Under the pieces are notes generated by a model that had not been told where the DNA came from, did no database searches, and saw only the letters and a list, made by a program, of their open reading frames with translations. DNA of 64,000 bases, taken from positions 434,001-498,000 of the forward strand of contig JAFKAC010000025.1 in assembly GCA_025766275.1 (NCBI GenBank), given 5' to 3'. Positions 1 to 11,678 of this stretch are shown in pieces. The DNA comes from Lactarius indigo (lineage: Eukaryota > Basidiomycota > Agaricomycetes > Russulales > Russulaceae). A program made the position numbers and the translations under genes. How positions within the stretch are numbered: position 1 is the first letter of the stretch; each line of letters begins with the position of its first letter.

Positions 1-1106
1 ATTTCTGCGATGTTATGTCAGTTCCGCAGATAGGTAAAGGTAGGTTAACGTTAACCTTACCATCAAAAACTGCTCGCGCACGACATTGCCAAGGTTATAA
101 ATATCGGTACGAAACGGATTGCACCGTCCTACGCGCAAATGTTCCGGCGTAGTTTTATCACCACCAGGAAGAGGTTCGTCCACAACTTCTCGTGAAGCGT
201 ACTGGCGAGACAAACCAAAGTCGGTCAGAAAGTAGCGGGGTGGTCGGTCGGTTCGGGTGTATCGCTTGGCCCTTCCCTTGAGATCCCTACTCCGATTTAT
301 TTGGGAGATATGATACCCGTTGGGGTACATCTTGGACGGATCGAACATGATGTTGTTCACGGTACAGTTCCTATAGTAAGAGAAAAAACTGAGAAATGGA
401 TTTTTTGGAGAAAAATACCCAGGCTCACCGGTGTGCAACGTTATTCTTGTGCATGAATTGAAGTCCCTGAGCATAAAATATGTGAGAAGTCACGGAAGAT
501 TAGACTCAATGGAATTTCCAATCTGACCTCACAGATTTGTAGAAAGAAGGCTACAAATTCTCCAAACGTTTGAAACCGAGGATGGTTGAAAGGACGCAAG
601 AATGGCATGACCATCAATTTTTTCTCAAGTTTGGTGCCTGACGTGTCGACGAGCTCAAGCAACGGCACACAATGGTTGCGAGGATCGTTTCTGCGCTCAT
701 CAGAAGAAAAATATCGGATAATGGACAGTTCGTGGGATCCTTCCTCAGGAAGAACTTTCTTGAGCATAACACGTTTGCGGTCGTGCACGCGAGTCGCGTC
801 CATCACAGATCGATACTAATGCAATCCGTCAGAGTCGGGCATGCAACACGGAATGAATTAAAAAAAAAAAACGCCTACCAGGGTAGGTTGAACATCGTCC
901 GTCATGAAAAGGTCTTTTCCCGATCTTTTCCAAGACGGTTGCCACTCAGGGTCGTACCGAGGTCGAAGTTTGTAGCCGCTGGCCCCGATATCGCCGTAAT
1001 GATCCCGCCACCACACCTCGCTGTCGGAGAGACCCGAGGAACCATTTTCCCCGCTCTCAAGATTTACGCGCTCGGCCAATCGCTCGTCCGTCTCCGAGGC
1101 CACCAT
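1..1106 (-). CDS. Protein kinase-like gene, 3' end cut by window edge
   Basis: Multi-exon kinase-domain gene read right to left from an ATG at 1106; the C-lobe runs off the left edge. Exon 1 carries the W-W-R-D-H-Y and L-R-P-R-Y stretch common upstream of this Agaricomycete kinase family. Exon 2 has M-D-A-T-R followed by V-M-L-K-K, where the Lys is the likely ATP-binding residue. A GT-AG intron near 475-530 joins I-C-E to G-L-Q-F-M-H; a further intron (about 370-430) joins V-A-H-R to N-C-T-V-N-N-I-M. The spliced catalytic loop therefore reads H-R-N instead of H-R-D. The DFG motif is intact (L-T-D-F-G-L-S-R), followed by G-G-D-K-T-T-P-E-H. Substrate unknown. The family call is confident; the Asp-to-Asn change depends on the splice junction chosen. 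Confidence 0.8.
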
Positions 1107-2916
1107 TGGGCTAAGAGTCAGGAAAGAACAAAGGGAGAATAGGTCACGGTCAGGACGGTCAGGTGAGAGGAGCTCGAGAAAAGGTTCGACAAGTTCAACT
1201 GCGAAAGCGGCTTGACTGCAACGCAGGAGGGGATGTTGTCGTGAAGAGCCTGAAGTGCTAGTGACATTTGAAGAATGCCTACTTATCGTTGACCAAACGC
1301 CACAGACCCGGCTGGTGATTGCAGAATCGCCAAGCTATTGGGGAGGAACGTGTTCTTCATTTGAACTTGCAACGGTTTTCACACGTGTGGGGTCCAACTT
1401 GAAGCTTGAAGGTGCCAGGTGGGCCCATGCTTTGCACACGCCGCGGCTGCGGTTAGAAAATGAATTTCAAAATCAGAATTCTCCTTTGCCCTTAAAAAAC
1501 TCACTGGTTCATTAATGTTCTGGGAGCTTATCTGGGAATGCACCTATAGTCAATTTTTGCATAGTACCTTTACTAGGGTTGGTTATTTCAGTTGCGGTCA
1601 AAGCCATCCTGGCGAACTTGCCCGGCCCGCAAACCTCGCTTCGGAAGCATGTCCCAATTTCTCTGCTTTTTCCCAATCTACATGACCGTCGCTGTGCCAG
1701 GCTGTACTCACGTGCCTACACCATGACAAGTATTCACTAACCTCACTTCACAATATGAATACGTCGACCCGAGGAAAGCCAAGTCCGATGAAATGTAGAA
1801 CTTGAATTCGGATAGGGGTATTACATGAGTCCGTCTGCTGCTACTAGTGTGGCAATGACATGCAGCCGAAAGTTCGCACAGCACCTCACCTTGCACCTCA
1901 TCATTTCCAAACACTTTCATATTTTTCGCTCACTCCTTTTCCAAGTGTTTCTAAGTGTTTCTAAGATAAAAATCCGGTAAAAGTCTGTTGCGTCGGGAAA
2001 GCATTGGCGTTTGTTTGTCATATACCGAGTCCATGGTCGGTGTTTGATTTAGTAAGCTGTTCCTTCCAAAAGTGGCTACGCTAGTGGCGTCAAATCCAGT
2101 GCTGCGGCACCAAGGACATTGCCCTTGGCCTGCAGCCGCGGCCAGTGCCCTTGTCTTTCATGTGCTGCGTTTCCGTCTCGAGCGTCACACGGACAGCTTC
2201 TCTTGGTTTATCATCTAACCCAGTGTTGGCATTTTCTACCAGATTCACAGGCCCCTCTTTTCTCATATACATACTACGGCGGAGAAGGACTCCCTTGGCT
2301 CCTGTTCACCGGCGTTCTGCACTGGCACTGGCACGCGTTCTTAGTGACTCGGGCACGACGTATTATCGATCGTTGTGGTGACGCGGCCAGGTATTCGAAT
2401 TCTTGTGCCATGCGGAGGCGTGCGCGATTCCTTGCGCCGTTGATCGCCGTATAGCCTGGGCGACTCACCGTTTGCGCTATCCAGCGCAGCCTTAGAGATA
2501 AAGGCACAGCGTGTTCTTGTACCAGTAAAACGTCCGTACGAGGCTGGACGCCGTGTGGATGCCTGCACGTCGCACTTCCCTGATCCCAAGACGGACCTGG
2601 GCACAGTATTTCGGTGTAGTGGCTCATAGAAAGCTGCATTGTGCACACCACATTCGCAATCGAGCGTGGAGCGTGGCATGTGTGTCAGTCTAACGGCGAT
2701 GGGATGCTGTTCGAACTTATTGTATGCCCACGACGTGAATATCAATGAGCCCCCGAATTAGTTATTCGGGGTACTGCAGTAGTCTATGTATTCGCCTCAA
2801 GGCGACGTATTCCCGTTGAGACAAGCATTGAGTAGTGTGTATGGGTATGATACATGAGACGCGTGAGCTATGATAGGTATGACTACACGATTTCCTTTTC
2901 TTCCTTTTGGACAACT
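1107..2916. other. Intergenic stretch, nothing recognised
   Basis: Between the start of the kinase-like gene and the stop of the tRNA ligase. Short open frames on both strands show no recognisable domain and no consistent set of introns. It should hold the promoter of the kinase gene at its left end and the TRL1 terminator at its right end, but no specific element was identified. Confidence 0.4.
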
Positions 2917-5606
2917 TCAACTGAACAGACCCTGGATTCTCCCCCTGATGTACACATTTTCCAACGGCACGCTCTGCACGCCCGTCGCACCCTTCCTGAA
3001 AGACGCAACCAGCGCGCCCGCCTCGACCGGCAGCACATCCGCGTCCCGCACTCCAATCGTAACGTGCAAGCTATCGCGCAGCGCATGACCAAGCTGCGAG
3101 ACGAACGCGGTCCCCGCCTGCGCCTCGTCCGCCTCAGGATCGTCCACACGCAGATCCTCAACCGTCGCCGCCATAATGCGCTCATTCGCTACGACGTGAC
3201 CAAGCCGCGCGCGGAACAGCGGCGGCGCGGGCAGCGCATACAGCGCAGTGCAGCGCTCCCAGAGGTCCAAGCACTCCGGCAGCTGCTTGCTGTGCACGAT
3301 CGTGACGTGCGGACGACGCGCAACGCCCGCGCGTGCCTTGAGCGCGTCCCAGAATTCGCGCAGGGCGTCTCCGTTGCGCGCGGAGGTTATTGGCGCGTCG
3401 AGTGCGCTGACGAGGTCGACCTCCGCGAGCATGCCGAAGTACCGTGGGGGCGCACTACGTTTCCGCTGCTGCTGCTGCGACTCCCCGTCGGCACGCGCGG
3501 GGCGATACCCGCGTGCCCTGGCAAGTGCCTCGCCGATGCGCTCGGTGTCTGGACGTGGCAGTGCTAGCACGCGCACGACCGCGTCGACTGCGCGTGAGAG
3601 CGCGTGCTCGAGGTCCTCCCGTACGTCCATCTCGATCACCGTGTCTGCTTCGTCTTCTGCGAGTGGCTCGGTGTCGATCAAGAAGCGCCATACGACGCTC
3701 TCGTGGGCTTTGCCTTGTTCGTCGCTGTGCAGTGTCTGGTGGTTCGCGCCACGTGCCATGATGCGGTCTGCGCAGATACGGTGGATCTCCGCGTGGGGCT
3801 GGTCGAGTGACCAATTGAGGGCGAGAAGGCGTACGGGTGGGTGCATGCCCTTGATGGCATCCTTGAGGTCCCGACGGTGCATGTGGAGATGGTTATTTCT
3901 GTGTAATTGTTTGGTTGAGCGAGGTGGGAAGACAGGATAACTTATTCACGCAACTTGTCGGCTATGACCACGTCATGATCTCGCAAGAGTTTCTTGACGT
4001 TTTGAATGAAAGCGGGGCCCCGCTTTTTGGCCCGGACATCATCGCTCTGTGTGTGCCCGAATTGGAACAGCTCCGCAAGAGCCACGGCAATGGTTGTTTT
4101 TCCTTGATGTGACGTTCAGCAGCGTCACCAGATAAACGGACTGTACAACGCACCGACACCGGGGACCGCGATAGGCATGATGATCGTCTTTCCAAACTTT
4201 TTATCGGATGGCGCAGAAACCCTCTCAGCGCTCTCTACCTTCTCCTTATCGCGCTCTCCCTCGCCCGTCTCCAACCACCGAAGGAACCGCTCCCTAGTAG
4301 CGATGATCCCATGGCCCCTCGTGTAGCCCTCAAACAGCTCCGGATGGTTCTTTATCTCATCCTTGACCCACTTGACATACACCTTCGTTTCCGGACGCGC
4401 CATCCTGCTCTTCGACGGGTTCGCCGCCTCGCCGCGCGCAAGCAGCGTCTTTGTGATTTCGCGCCAGTCGCGGTACATCATGTACGGCTCGTCGAACTTG
4501 ACTTTGAAGAAGAACGACGAGCCCGCGGCATACGGCGGCCGTCCGTCAGCGGCGGCGTGTCGGTCTGTGGGGATAGGGGCGACGGTCGAGCGCACGACGA
4601 AGCCCTCGAGCGCCTCGCCGTTCCACGTCCCGCTGCGTCCGATCTCCTCCGTGAACGTCTTGACGTCCTGCACGGACGGGAGCTCGAACGACGGCGTGGG
4701 GATGAAGCCCCATTCGCGCGCGAATGCCTCGACGACGGCAGTGGGCTGCGTCCGGAAGTGCCCCGAGCATTCGTTGATCCCATGTAGGTGCAGGCCGGTC
4801 TTTTCGGGGGAGTACGGGAGGACGTGCTCCTCGAATCCGTCGTCGCAGAGCTACGGGTGATGATGTCGTGGTTTGGGTGGTGTGGATGTGGGACGGACGA
4901 CGTACCTCAGCTGCCACTGTCCAGTTCTTCGCCCATAGAGTCTCCGCGAGCTGTTCCGTCGTCTTTCCGGCCTGTTTTAGATGATGATGTAGCCAACGCT
5001 CGCCGGCCTGAGCGTGGCTCTCCGGGGCACCATGCACGGGCCCTATTGAGTGTTTGGATGTGACCAAGAGCTTGGACGGCGACAGAGCCGCGACGAAAAT
5101 GATGCATCCGTTCGATTTGAGCGTCAGGGTATATGGTGGCTTGGTGTGAGCCTCTAGAGATGACCACTGGAGATAAGAAGGTTAGAATGGGGCATGCGCG
5201 TACGAGAGGAACGCACGGTCGTCCATGGAACCTCTCCGATGTTGAAGAATTTGTCGTATCCTCTTGCGACGATTCGATATCGTGGTTCATCCCCATTCTC
5301 CTTGATCGAAAACAGCCCACGTGCGAGGGTCGGGAATGGCGATGGAACGTCATAGTACTTGAATTCGTTCATCTTCCAACTCTCCACGGCGACATCTGGG
5401 AGGGCCGGTGCAGCATATTGAACGGGCTTGGCGAGCTTTGGCGACTTCTTGTTCAACGAATGGAGGTCTGCGATCAACTGTGAGTCTTCCTGAGAAAAAG
5501 AGCGGGTCGCCATGGTGGGCGAAATGGTACAACGACGCGAAAAAGGTTCGAGGAGACCGCGATACAAGGCGACAATGCTCATCGTGGTTCTATTCAGTTG
5601 ACTCAA
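2917..5606 (-). CDS. TRL1: Fungal tRNA ligase (ligase, kinase, cyclic phosphodiesterase)
   Basis: Multifunctional RNA repair enzyme that joins tRNA exons after intron removal, and HAC1-type mRNA in the unfolded protein response. Five exons were placed from GT-AG junctions: 5217-5606, 4906-5166, 4154-4850, 3955-4102 and 2917-3898, about 825 codons, close to the usual length. N-terminal adenylyltransferase: R-G-Y-D-K-F-F-N, then K-S-N-G-C with nucleophile Lys147 (Lys116 if the later start is used), then E-G-F-V-V-R-S and F-K-V-K-F-D-E-P-Y. Central kinase: P-loop G-V-G-K-T-T around residue 450, split by an intron. C-terminal 2H phosphodiesterase: two H-V-T motifs near residues 710 and 788. Two candidate starts exist, 5606 and 5513; the longer form adds an R-rich leader. 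The stop lies on the same strand as the kinase gene and far from it. Confidence 0.95.
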
Positions 5607-5740
5607 GGTGACTCAAAACAGCCTATTATACACGAAATTACGAGGGACCACAGCACATGTGAAATAAATATCGGGGCCAATTTTATTGCCAAGCGGCCCT
5701 CAACCCAGAGACAGAAAAAAAAAATAGAGAAATCGGCCAA

Positions 5741-7250
5741 TTAAACCCCGTTCAAAGAGGATGGATGCGTAGTCAAGGTGGTACTGTCTTCGTGTTTTGG
5801 ATGAGTGGCGAGATACTGGCGTGCAGTTGCGCTCCTGAAAGCGATCTCGGTTTGAACGAAATATGGGTACAGAATCATCATAAGACTTACGGCTTGTTGA
5901 TGAAGCTGTCGGGGCCAACGTAAAGGAGCAAGTCATAGACGAAGCACGCAACGATACCCCCAGAAAAAGAGCCAAGGATCGGGCACCAGAGCCAGTATTG
6001 ACTACGGTAGTTAAACACTGCAAGATGGTCAGTTCTTATTCTCGACTTGATCTCTGCTTTTGCTCGCACCTTCTCGGCCGTATCCAACGGTCCAAGTCAT
6101 CAGCCGGGGACCGAGATCACGTGCAGGATTGATTGCGTAACCTGTATTTGATGTCAGAATTCCGCGCCAACAGCCAACAACAGCCTTCGATTGGATTGAC
6201 CTGTCTGCATTCCGAATGCGGCACCAATCCCCAATATGGCGAAGAAAATAACAAGCGGGACCATCCCAGAGGGAGGGGGGCCGTTGCGCGGATCTGTGAC
6301 CGCCCAAACGACGATCAAAAGGAGGAACGTGCCGAGGAACTACAGAGTGAATAAAGCGCGGGTGAGCACTTATGCAGACAATAAAAGCTTTGTGGAGCTC
6401 ACCTCATCAAAGAAGCAGTTCGCGGCGGGCATATATGGTGCCTAAATGGGGCACGCGAACGCATTCGTCAGGAATCAGCGTATTTAGTTCTTCCGGTTTG
6501 GAGCTTACTGAGTATGTAGCGAAAAGAGATGCAGTGCCGGGTACGGTACGTACGCCTTTCCCACCCTCGAACAAGTCGATCGCGTGGAAATAGTTGGAGT
6601 ATACGAACAGGCTACCCAAGTACGCGCCCAAGATCTGGCCGAAGATATACAGCGGCACTTTCTTCCACGAGAGCCCACGGAAGAGGGCCGAACAGATGGT
6701 CACCTGCACGGTTCATTGGAAAGATGGTCAGGACAAAGCCTTAGCCGAGATAGGCGCCATGATGTGTAATGACGTACGACGGGGTTAAGATGTCCACCTG
6801 ATATGCCACCTGAGACCCATACGCCGAGTGCACCGCCTGGCAACATACAAATCCTGGAGTCAGCTCCGATTACCCAGCTAGAGCGGGATGCGCCCCACCA
6901 ATTGCCCATCCGGTGTTCAGTGAAAAGTAGTCGCCCTTGGGGGCCGAGAACACCTTAGTACTGCCGCCAAGTACGACCTGGCAGTCGACACCATTTCCGA
7001 ATAGGATGAGGATCATCGTCCCAATCATCTCTGCGGCTGGCTCGCGGATATAATCACTGGTATAGACCACGGACAAGTCAGTCAACTGGTCGATCGAGCG
7101 ATTAGTGACCACGTCGCACCGAATGCGGGCCCAGCGGTTGGGAAAGCGGGTATAGTACTCTTGTGCCGATTCATACTTGGTTCCCACTGAGTCATTGTAC
7201 GATCTAGTGTCCCTTTCTAGCGAGATGTTCTTGCGAGATCGAGAGGTCAT
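5741..7250 (-). CDS. Aquaporin / aquaglyceroporin (MIP family)
   Basis: Membrane channel for water and/or glycerol. Nine exons fit GT-AG junctions: 7120-7250, 6899-7056, 6778-6836, 6509-6703, 6403-6441, 6201-6339, 6070-6141, 5891-6017 and 5741-5834, giving about 337 codons, within the fungal range. Visible parts in order: a hydrophilic N-terminus, R-E-P-A-A-E-M-I-G-T in helix 1, S-G-G-H-L-N-P-V as the first NPA-type half helix (Val in place of Ala), A-N-C-F-F-D-E-F-L-G-T-F, G-Y-A-I-N-P-A-R-D-L-G-P-R as the second NPA motif with the Asp typical of glyceroporins, then Q-Y-W-L-W-C-P-I-L-G and a short hydrophilic tail. It lies 134 bp downstream of the TRL1 start on the same strand. All exons keep frame, so it appears functional. 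Substrate preference is inferred, not shown. Confidence 0.92.
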
Positions 7251-8770
7251 AGCTAGGCAGATGTAGTTTACAGAGAGGAAGGAGGGAAAAAGCGAATTTT
7301 GTATAGGGAAAAAGAAAGCGTGTGTTCAGAACTCTGGCAGACGAAGGAGGTTGATAAGGAAAGCGTACCATCCCCTCTTATAACAAATCTCCTCGGAAGA
7401 ACCCCGCGGAATCTTGCACCTGAATGCGTCCTTCCCCGGACGTTGAAGGCCTAGAGAAGTAGGAACCATACAATCGGTAGAAGCGCGCCCAACGGTATGA
7501 AACTTCTCGCCGCCTGATCGAAGCCGACACAAGTGTATGGCATGAGGCATGCCGACACTGGCCTCTCGAGCATCATGTGGTCCGTGAGTTCCGAGCGTCA
7601 GCAGAAGGACCCGCCGCAGATATTGGCCATCCAGGGCTGCGCCATTGCTTATGTTATTCACATTTCCGTGCTTTGTCGAGTTGGCGCGTGTTTCGAGCAT
7701 AGATCAAACTCAAAAGCTTTTTGCCAGATTTGCGGGATGTGCGATTGACCCCCCCCTGCCCTTTGGAAACTCCGATGTGTTTGGTCGCTAGAATCTTCGC
7801 TCTGCGCGCCTCGTAGAGCTTCGAACTTCGATGTGGTCGTGTTCGAAATAGAAATGCCCCGGCGCGATTCCTCCCATGTGTACATGTGCGCGGAAGACGA
7901 GCGTAACTGAAGTCAGTCATGATGGAGCACGGAAAGGAATCTGGTCGCCGCACCGGCTCGGACCATCGACTTGGCCGGGCGGCGGGCCCCATTGGCCGGC
8001 CGCAGTGCCACCATAACTGCACTGTCCTGCTGCGACGAGCTGCGAACGGAACAAAAAGGCCAAACATGAACGCAGCATCCAAGCTGGTTTCAGAATATGC
8101 CCTGACCCAGGCACATGTTGCTTGATTCACGAGCTTGCTTCAAATTAACATGCAGGGTACTCAACACCAGTAACTTACGATCGGTATAGAAAGTTCTGAC
8201 CCGAAGCTCGTTTGCGCTCGCTATGTACGTTACTCTGTAAAGAATGTCAAAATAGACTTTCTGGATCGACCGTCAGACCAGATCTTTGTGCACCACTCCT
8301 GCCGGAACTTCAGGCGTTCAGAAGTGACTAGTGGTGATTCCGGTTTCCCGATGAATGTGTAACCCGTACTACGACCGAACGTGTATGCACTCGCGCGGAA
8401 GACTGGCCTGGAGCAACGTCGGTGCGCATCGCAGGGGCTTTACACGGTCAACGAAGGACGGGAAAGGAAAACTACGGTTTCCGGAAATCTGGAAGTGAGT
8501 GACCCACTCTGAAACCCTTGTGTTTGAAGTACGTCACAGGGGGAACACAGGTGACCTCTGCATGCGCGAAGACAACAAACAACAATTGGCTAGTTGGACA
8601 GGATATGAAATACAGAGAAGAATTGCAGCTGCTACATAGTGTCGTCGTGAATCGTTAGTAATCGATAGCAAAGGTCTAAGCGTTCTTCGCAAGAATGATG
8701 GAATGTTGTGGCAATGCCCGGTCATTTCAACGACAATGCACATTTCGGGTATCTTGAGTAATTGATGGCT
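7251..8770. other. Intergenic stretch, nothing recognised
   Basis: Holds the upstream region of the aquaporin gene and the 3' flank of the RBR ligase gene. The longest frames (about 158 codons at 7654-8130 minus, 124 codons at 7326-7700 minus) show no domain, no hydrophobic pattern and no supporting introns. No RNA gene was seen. Confidence 0.4.
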
Positions 8771-11573
8771 TCACTCTCCAGGCACCTCGAAGAGCGCACA
8801 GTTTGAGCTAAAGTGGTTCGAGGTCGCTTCCCTGACCTCCTGGCCCAAAGCCGACTTCACGATCAGGCCGCCACAAAGGTAGCAGAAGTGTCTGGTCAAA
8901 AATTCTACATCAGAGACCTGCTCAAGAGCGCGGTTAGACTAGCGCTTACGTGTTGCATGCGGGGGTCATACACTACGGTGAGAGGGTTCAACCGATTGCC
9001 GAATAAACGCCAAAGTCACAGTAGACACGCACCGACATGTGATTGCATCCCGACACTTTCTGAATCGGTGTCTTACAAGCTAGAAGGGAAGTTGAATAGG
9101 TGATTAATGATAGGGACAACCAAAAAGCTAGAATGGGGCATACATGGGCAATACTTCCATCCTTGTTGCTTCATTAAGTGATCTAGTTCCGATGTGCCGT
9201 CGCAAGAGTGCTTTGGTCCATTGAAGTCGATCGTTTGTTGACACTGCTTGCACCAAGCGTGGCTACAGTCCGGAAGCGGACATGGGATGATCTTTGCTTC
9301 ATCGTGTTCATCTTTCGCCACGAACATCGACCGCTCACACCTATCTGATGATTAGTAAGCAGGCGCGCAGATGCCGCGGGTGGCGTACTTTCGACAGTGC
9401 AGAAGCACGGAAAACGCGACCATCTCCATTTCAGTCCAAATGCTGAACTGCTCGTCAGTGAGTCCAAGGTTTAGAGCGAGAGCCTGTGAAACTTCTATAT
9501 AGCATTCAGAGATTTGATGAGGCAGAGGAGAACATCCGCGTACCGCCAGTGACGTCCTTACCCTTACCCTTACCCGCAGTGCAAGTAGGGCATAGTACAG
9601 GGAATCTGTGTTCCTCGAGGCGACTAGAAACGTATCCGCGCATGCACTCCCGACAGAAGGGGTGTCCACAAGGATCTGGGCGAGCGACAGAGTCCTCAGG
9701 CATATCTTCCATGCATATCCCGCACTGGAACACCCGTTGTACGTTCTTGGAAAGCTTATGACGTTCTGCAGAGAGGGCGCGGTCTTCACTGTCGAACTCA
9801 TTCTGCAAGCGCCTCGCGTACGAGAGACCGTCGTCCTGTTCAAAGAAGGAGCCCCCGGGGAGGTCACGTGGACCAGGTGATCGTGAGTTACTGGAGTGTG
9901 ACGTGGTATTGTATCGACTGAAGGTGGTACGTTCGGCGGAGAGCGCACGGTCTTCATTGTCAAAGTCACTCCGCAAGCGCCTCGCGTACGAGAGGCTGTC
10001 GTCTGGCTCAAAGAAAGGTCCGCGGGTGTCACGTTGGCCAGCTGATCTTGAGTTAGTAGAATGTGACGTGGTGGTGTACCGACTGAGGGCAGTACGTTCG
10101 GCGGAGAGCGCACGGTCCTCCTCGTCAAAATCACTCTGCAAGCGCCTCGCGTACGAGAGACCGTCGTCACGGTCTCGATCAAGGTAAGCTGGTGGGGGGT
10201 CACGTGATCCAATCGATCGTGTGCTAACCGAGTGAGACGTGGCGGCGTATCGACCGGAGTTTCGTTCTACGGGGAGAGCACGGTCTTCGTTGTCAAACTT
10301 ACTCTGTAAGTGCTTCGCGTAGGAGGGTTTGTCGTCACCAAATAGTGGTGCTGGTGGGCTTCCACGGGTGTCATGTGGCCCAGGTGATCGTGAGCTGGTG
10401 GAGTGAGACGTGACGGTGTATCGACTGACGGTGGAAGGGGACGACTTGGATGACGACGGATTGAATTGTCGAGATGTTGGTGATGAGGAGTGCCTTTGGG
10501 GAATCCCTGTAAGGTGAGAACGGGTGTTGCTTGCGGAAGACCTAAGTTCTTGAATCGTCCTTTCTTGCCGTCGACATCGCTCTTCCACCTCTTTAAGTTC
10601 GGATTCCAGACGCTGCTGCTCGCTGGCCTGAAAGTCCTTCTGGGAGCGCAAATCCGAAATCTCTGCCTGCATAGATAGCTGTGCGAGACTAGACTCCAGC
10701 ACCGCTTGCCACAACGCCGCCGTAGACGTGTCGAGACTATGGGGCACGAAGACGTGACCACTACAATTGCTTAGGAGCTGCGCTTGCCACTGAAGGATAC
10801 GATCTTGAAGGTCAACAGTAGGAAGAAGTTCGGTGAGACGACGGGCAGTACTCTCCACTGAGGTGCTAACAATCGCCCCAGCGCCATTAGGATAGGACGG
10901 GCGCGGATGAGAGTCGAATATGACGAAGACGTTGCGTGTCGAAAGTTGCAGCTTCAAACAAGCGAGGATCTCGGGTGGACGAGTGATGATAGCGACCGCC
11001 GAAGAATCGAGGTCGATCAAATCTCTTTAAAGGAGACTTATCGGCTGCTCCATTCGATTACGATTCCCCCACACTTACGTGATTAAAGATTTAAAGAAAT
11101 GGACTCCAGGTTGACCATATGTCGTTGTCTTCAACTTCAGAGTTTTGTCGAATGCGGGGACGCGACAGATTTCGTCGACCTCCAAGTGAAGGTTTCCTGA
11201 CCATTGCGCGCACACTGAAGTGGTTTCCTGGAGAGGTGAGGCTATACTGGGAGGTGATGGGTAAGGGGTAATAATGCCGTACCTCTGCACACTCGGGCGA
11301 CAACACGGCCTGTAGAAGAGGTGCATCACGTAAACCATCTTGCTCCTTTAAGAAGACAACTCTAGCAAAATTCAGTGCTGCGAGTCCGCAGGCTGCTGCA
11401 CCAGATCCATTCGCGCTGTATTGACCAGTGCCCTCGTAAGAGACGACGTGTTCAGCGTTGTCGAGCAATACACTGCGGGTGATACTAGCGACATCTATGT
11501 CTGGAGTCTTCTTCTGAGCGTAATTGCGCAGAAAGGGTGTCGTTCTCGAGCTCGAGGGATATGTCGATGTCAT
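8771..11573 (-). CDS. RBR E3 ubiquitin ligase with N-terminal cysteine-peptidase-like domain
   Basis: Eight exons by GT-AG junctions: 11283-11573, 11079-11227, 9574-11024, 9389-9494, 9144-9340, 9033-9079, 8950-8972 and 8771-8891; 795 codons including stop. Residues 45-240 form a compact domain with N-G-S-G-A-A-A-C-G-L-A-A-L-N (Cys62) and V-I-F-D-S-H-P-R-P (Asp184, His186), resembling a papain-like Cys/His/Asp peptidase layout. A coiled coil (about 280-335) and roughly four Ser/Arg-rich repeats of about 55 residues follow. The C-terminal third is a RING1-IBR-RING2 module: C-G-I-C-M-E-D opening RING1, C-x4-C in the IBR, and S-G-C-N-H-M-S-C in RING2, where the Cys of G-C-N-H-M is the expected thioester-forming residue. 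It ends in T-H-F-C-Y-L-C-G-G. The RBR call is firm; peptidase activity is inference. Confidence 0.9.
9770..10470 (-). repeat. Coding tandem repeats (~165 bp, about 4 units) in the RBR gene
   Basis: Within exon 3 of the RBR ligase a unit of about 55 codons recurs about four times. Anchors are L-S-Y-A-R-R-L-Q, F-D-x-E-D-R-A-L-S-A-E-R, and S-H-S-x-x-S-R-S-x-G followed by R-D. The units keep frame and differ by substitutions and small indels, so the array probably varies in copy number among strains. Composition suggests a disordered linker between coiled coil and RING1. Confidence 0.8.
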
Positions 11574-11678
11574 GGCGATGTGGTACTGTACCGTACTTGG
11601 GCGTGCGGCGCGAGCGTGTAAGGTCGGACATTGAATTCTCGGATAACACCGTCACACTAAGGTTCGTTTGACGTTCGA

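Noticed and set aside
3248..3940. 230-codon frame on the plus strand opposite TRL1
   Set aside because: Antisense shadow of the GC-rich phosphodiesterase exon; Arg/Ser-rich with no domain.
7654..8130. 158-codon minus-strand frame between aquaporin and RBR genes
   Set aside because: No recognisable domain, composition like noncoding DNA, no supporting introns.
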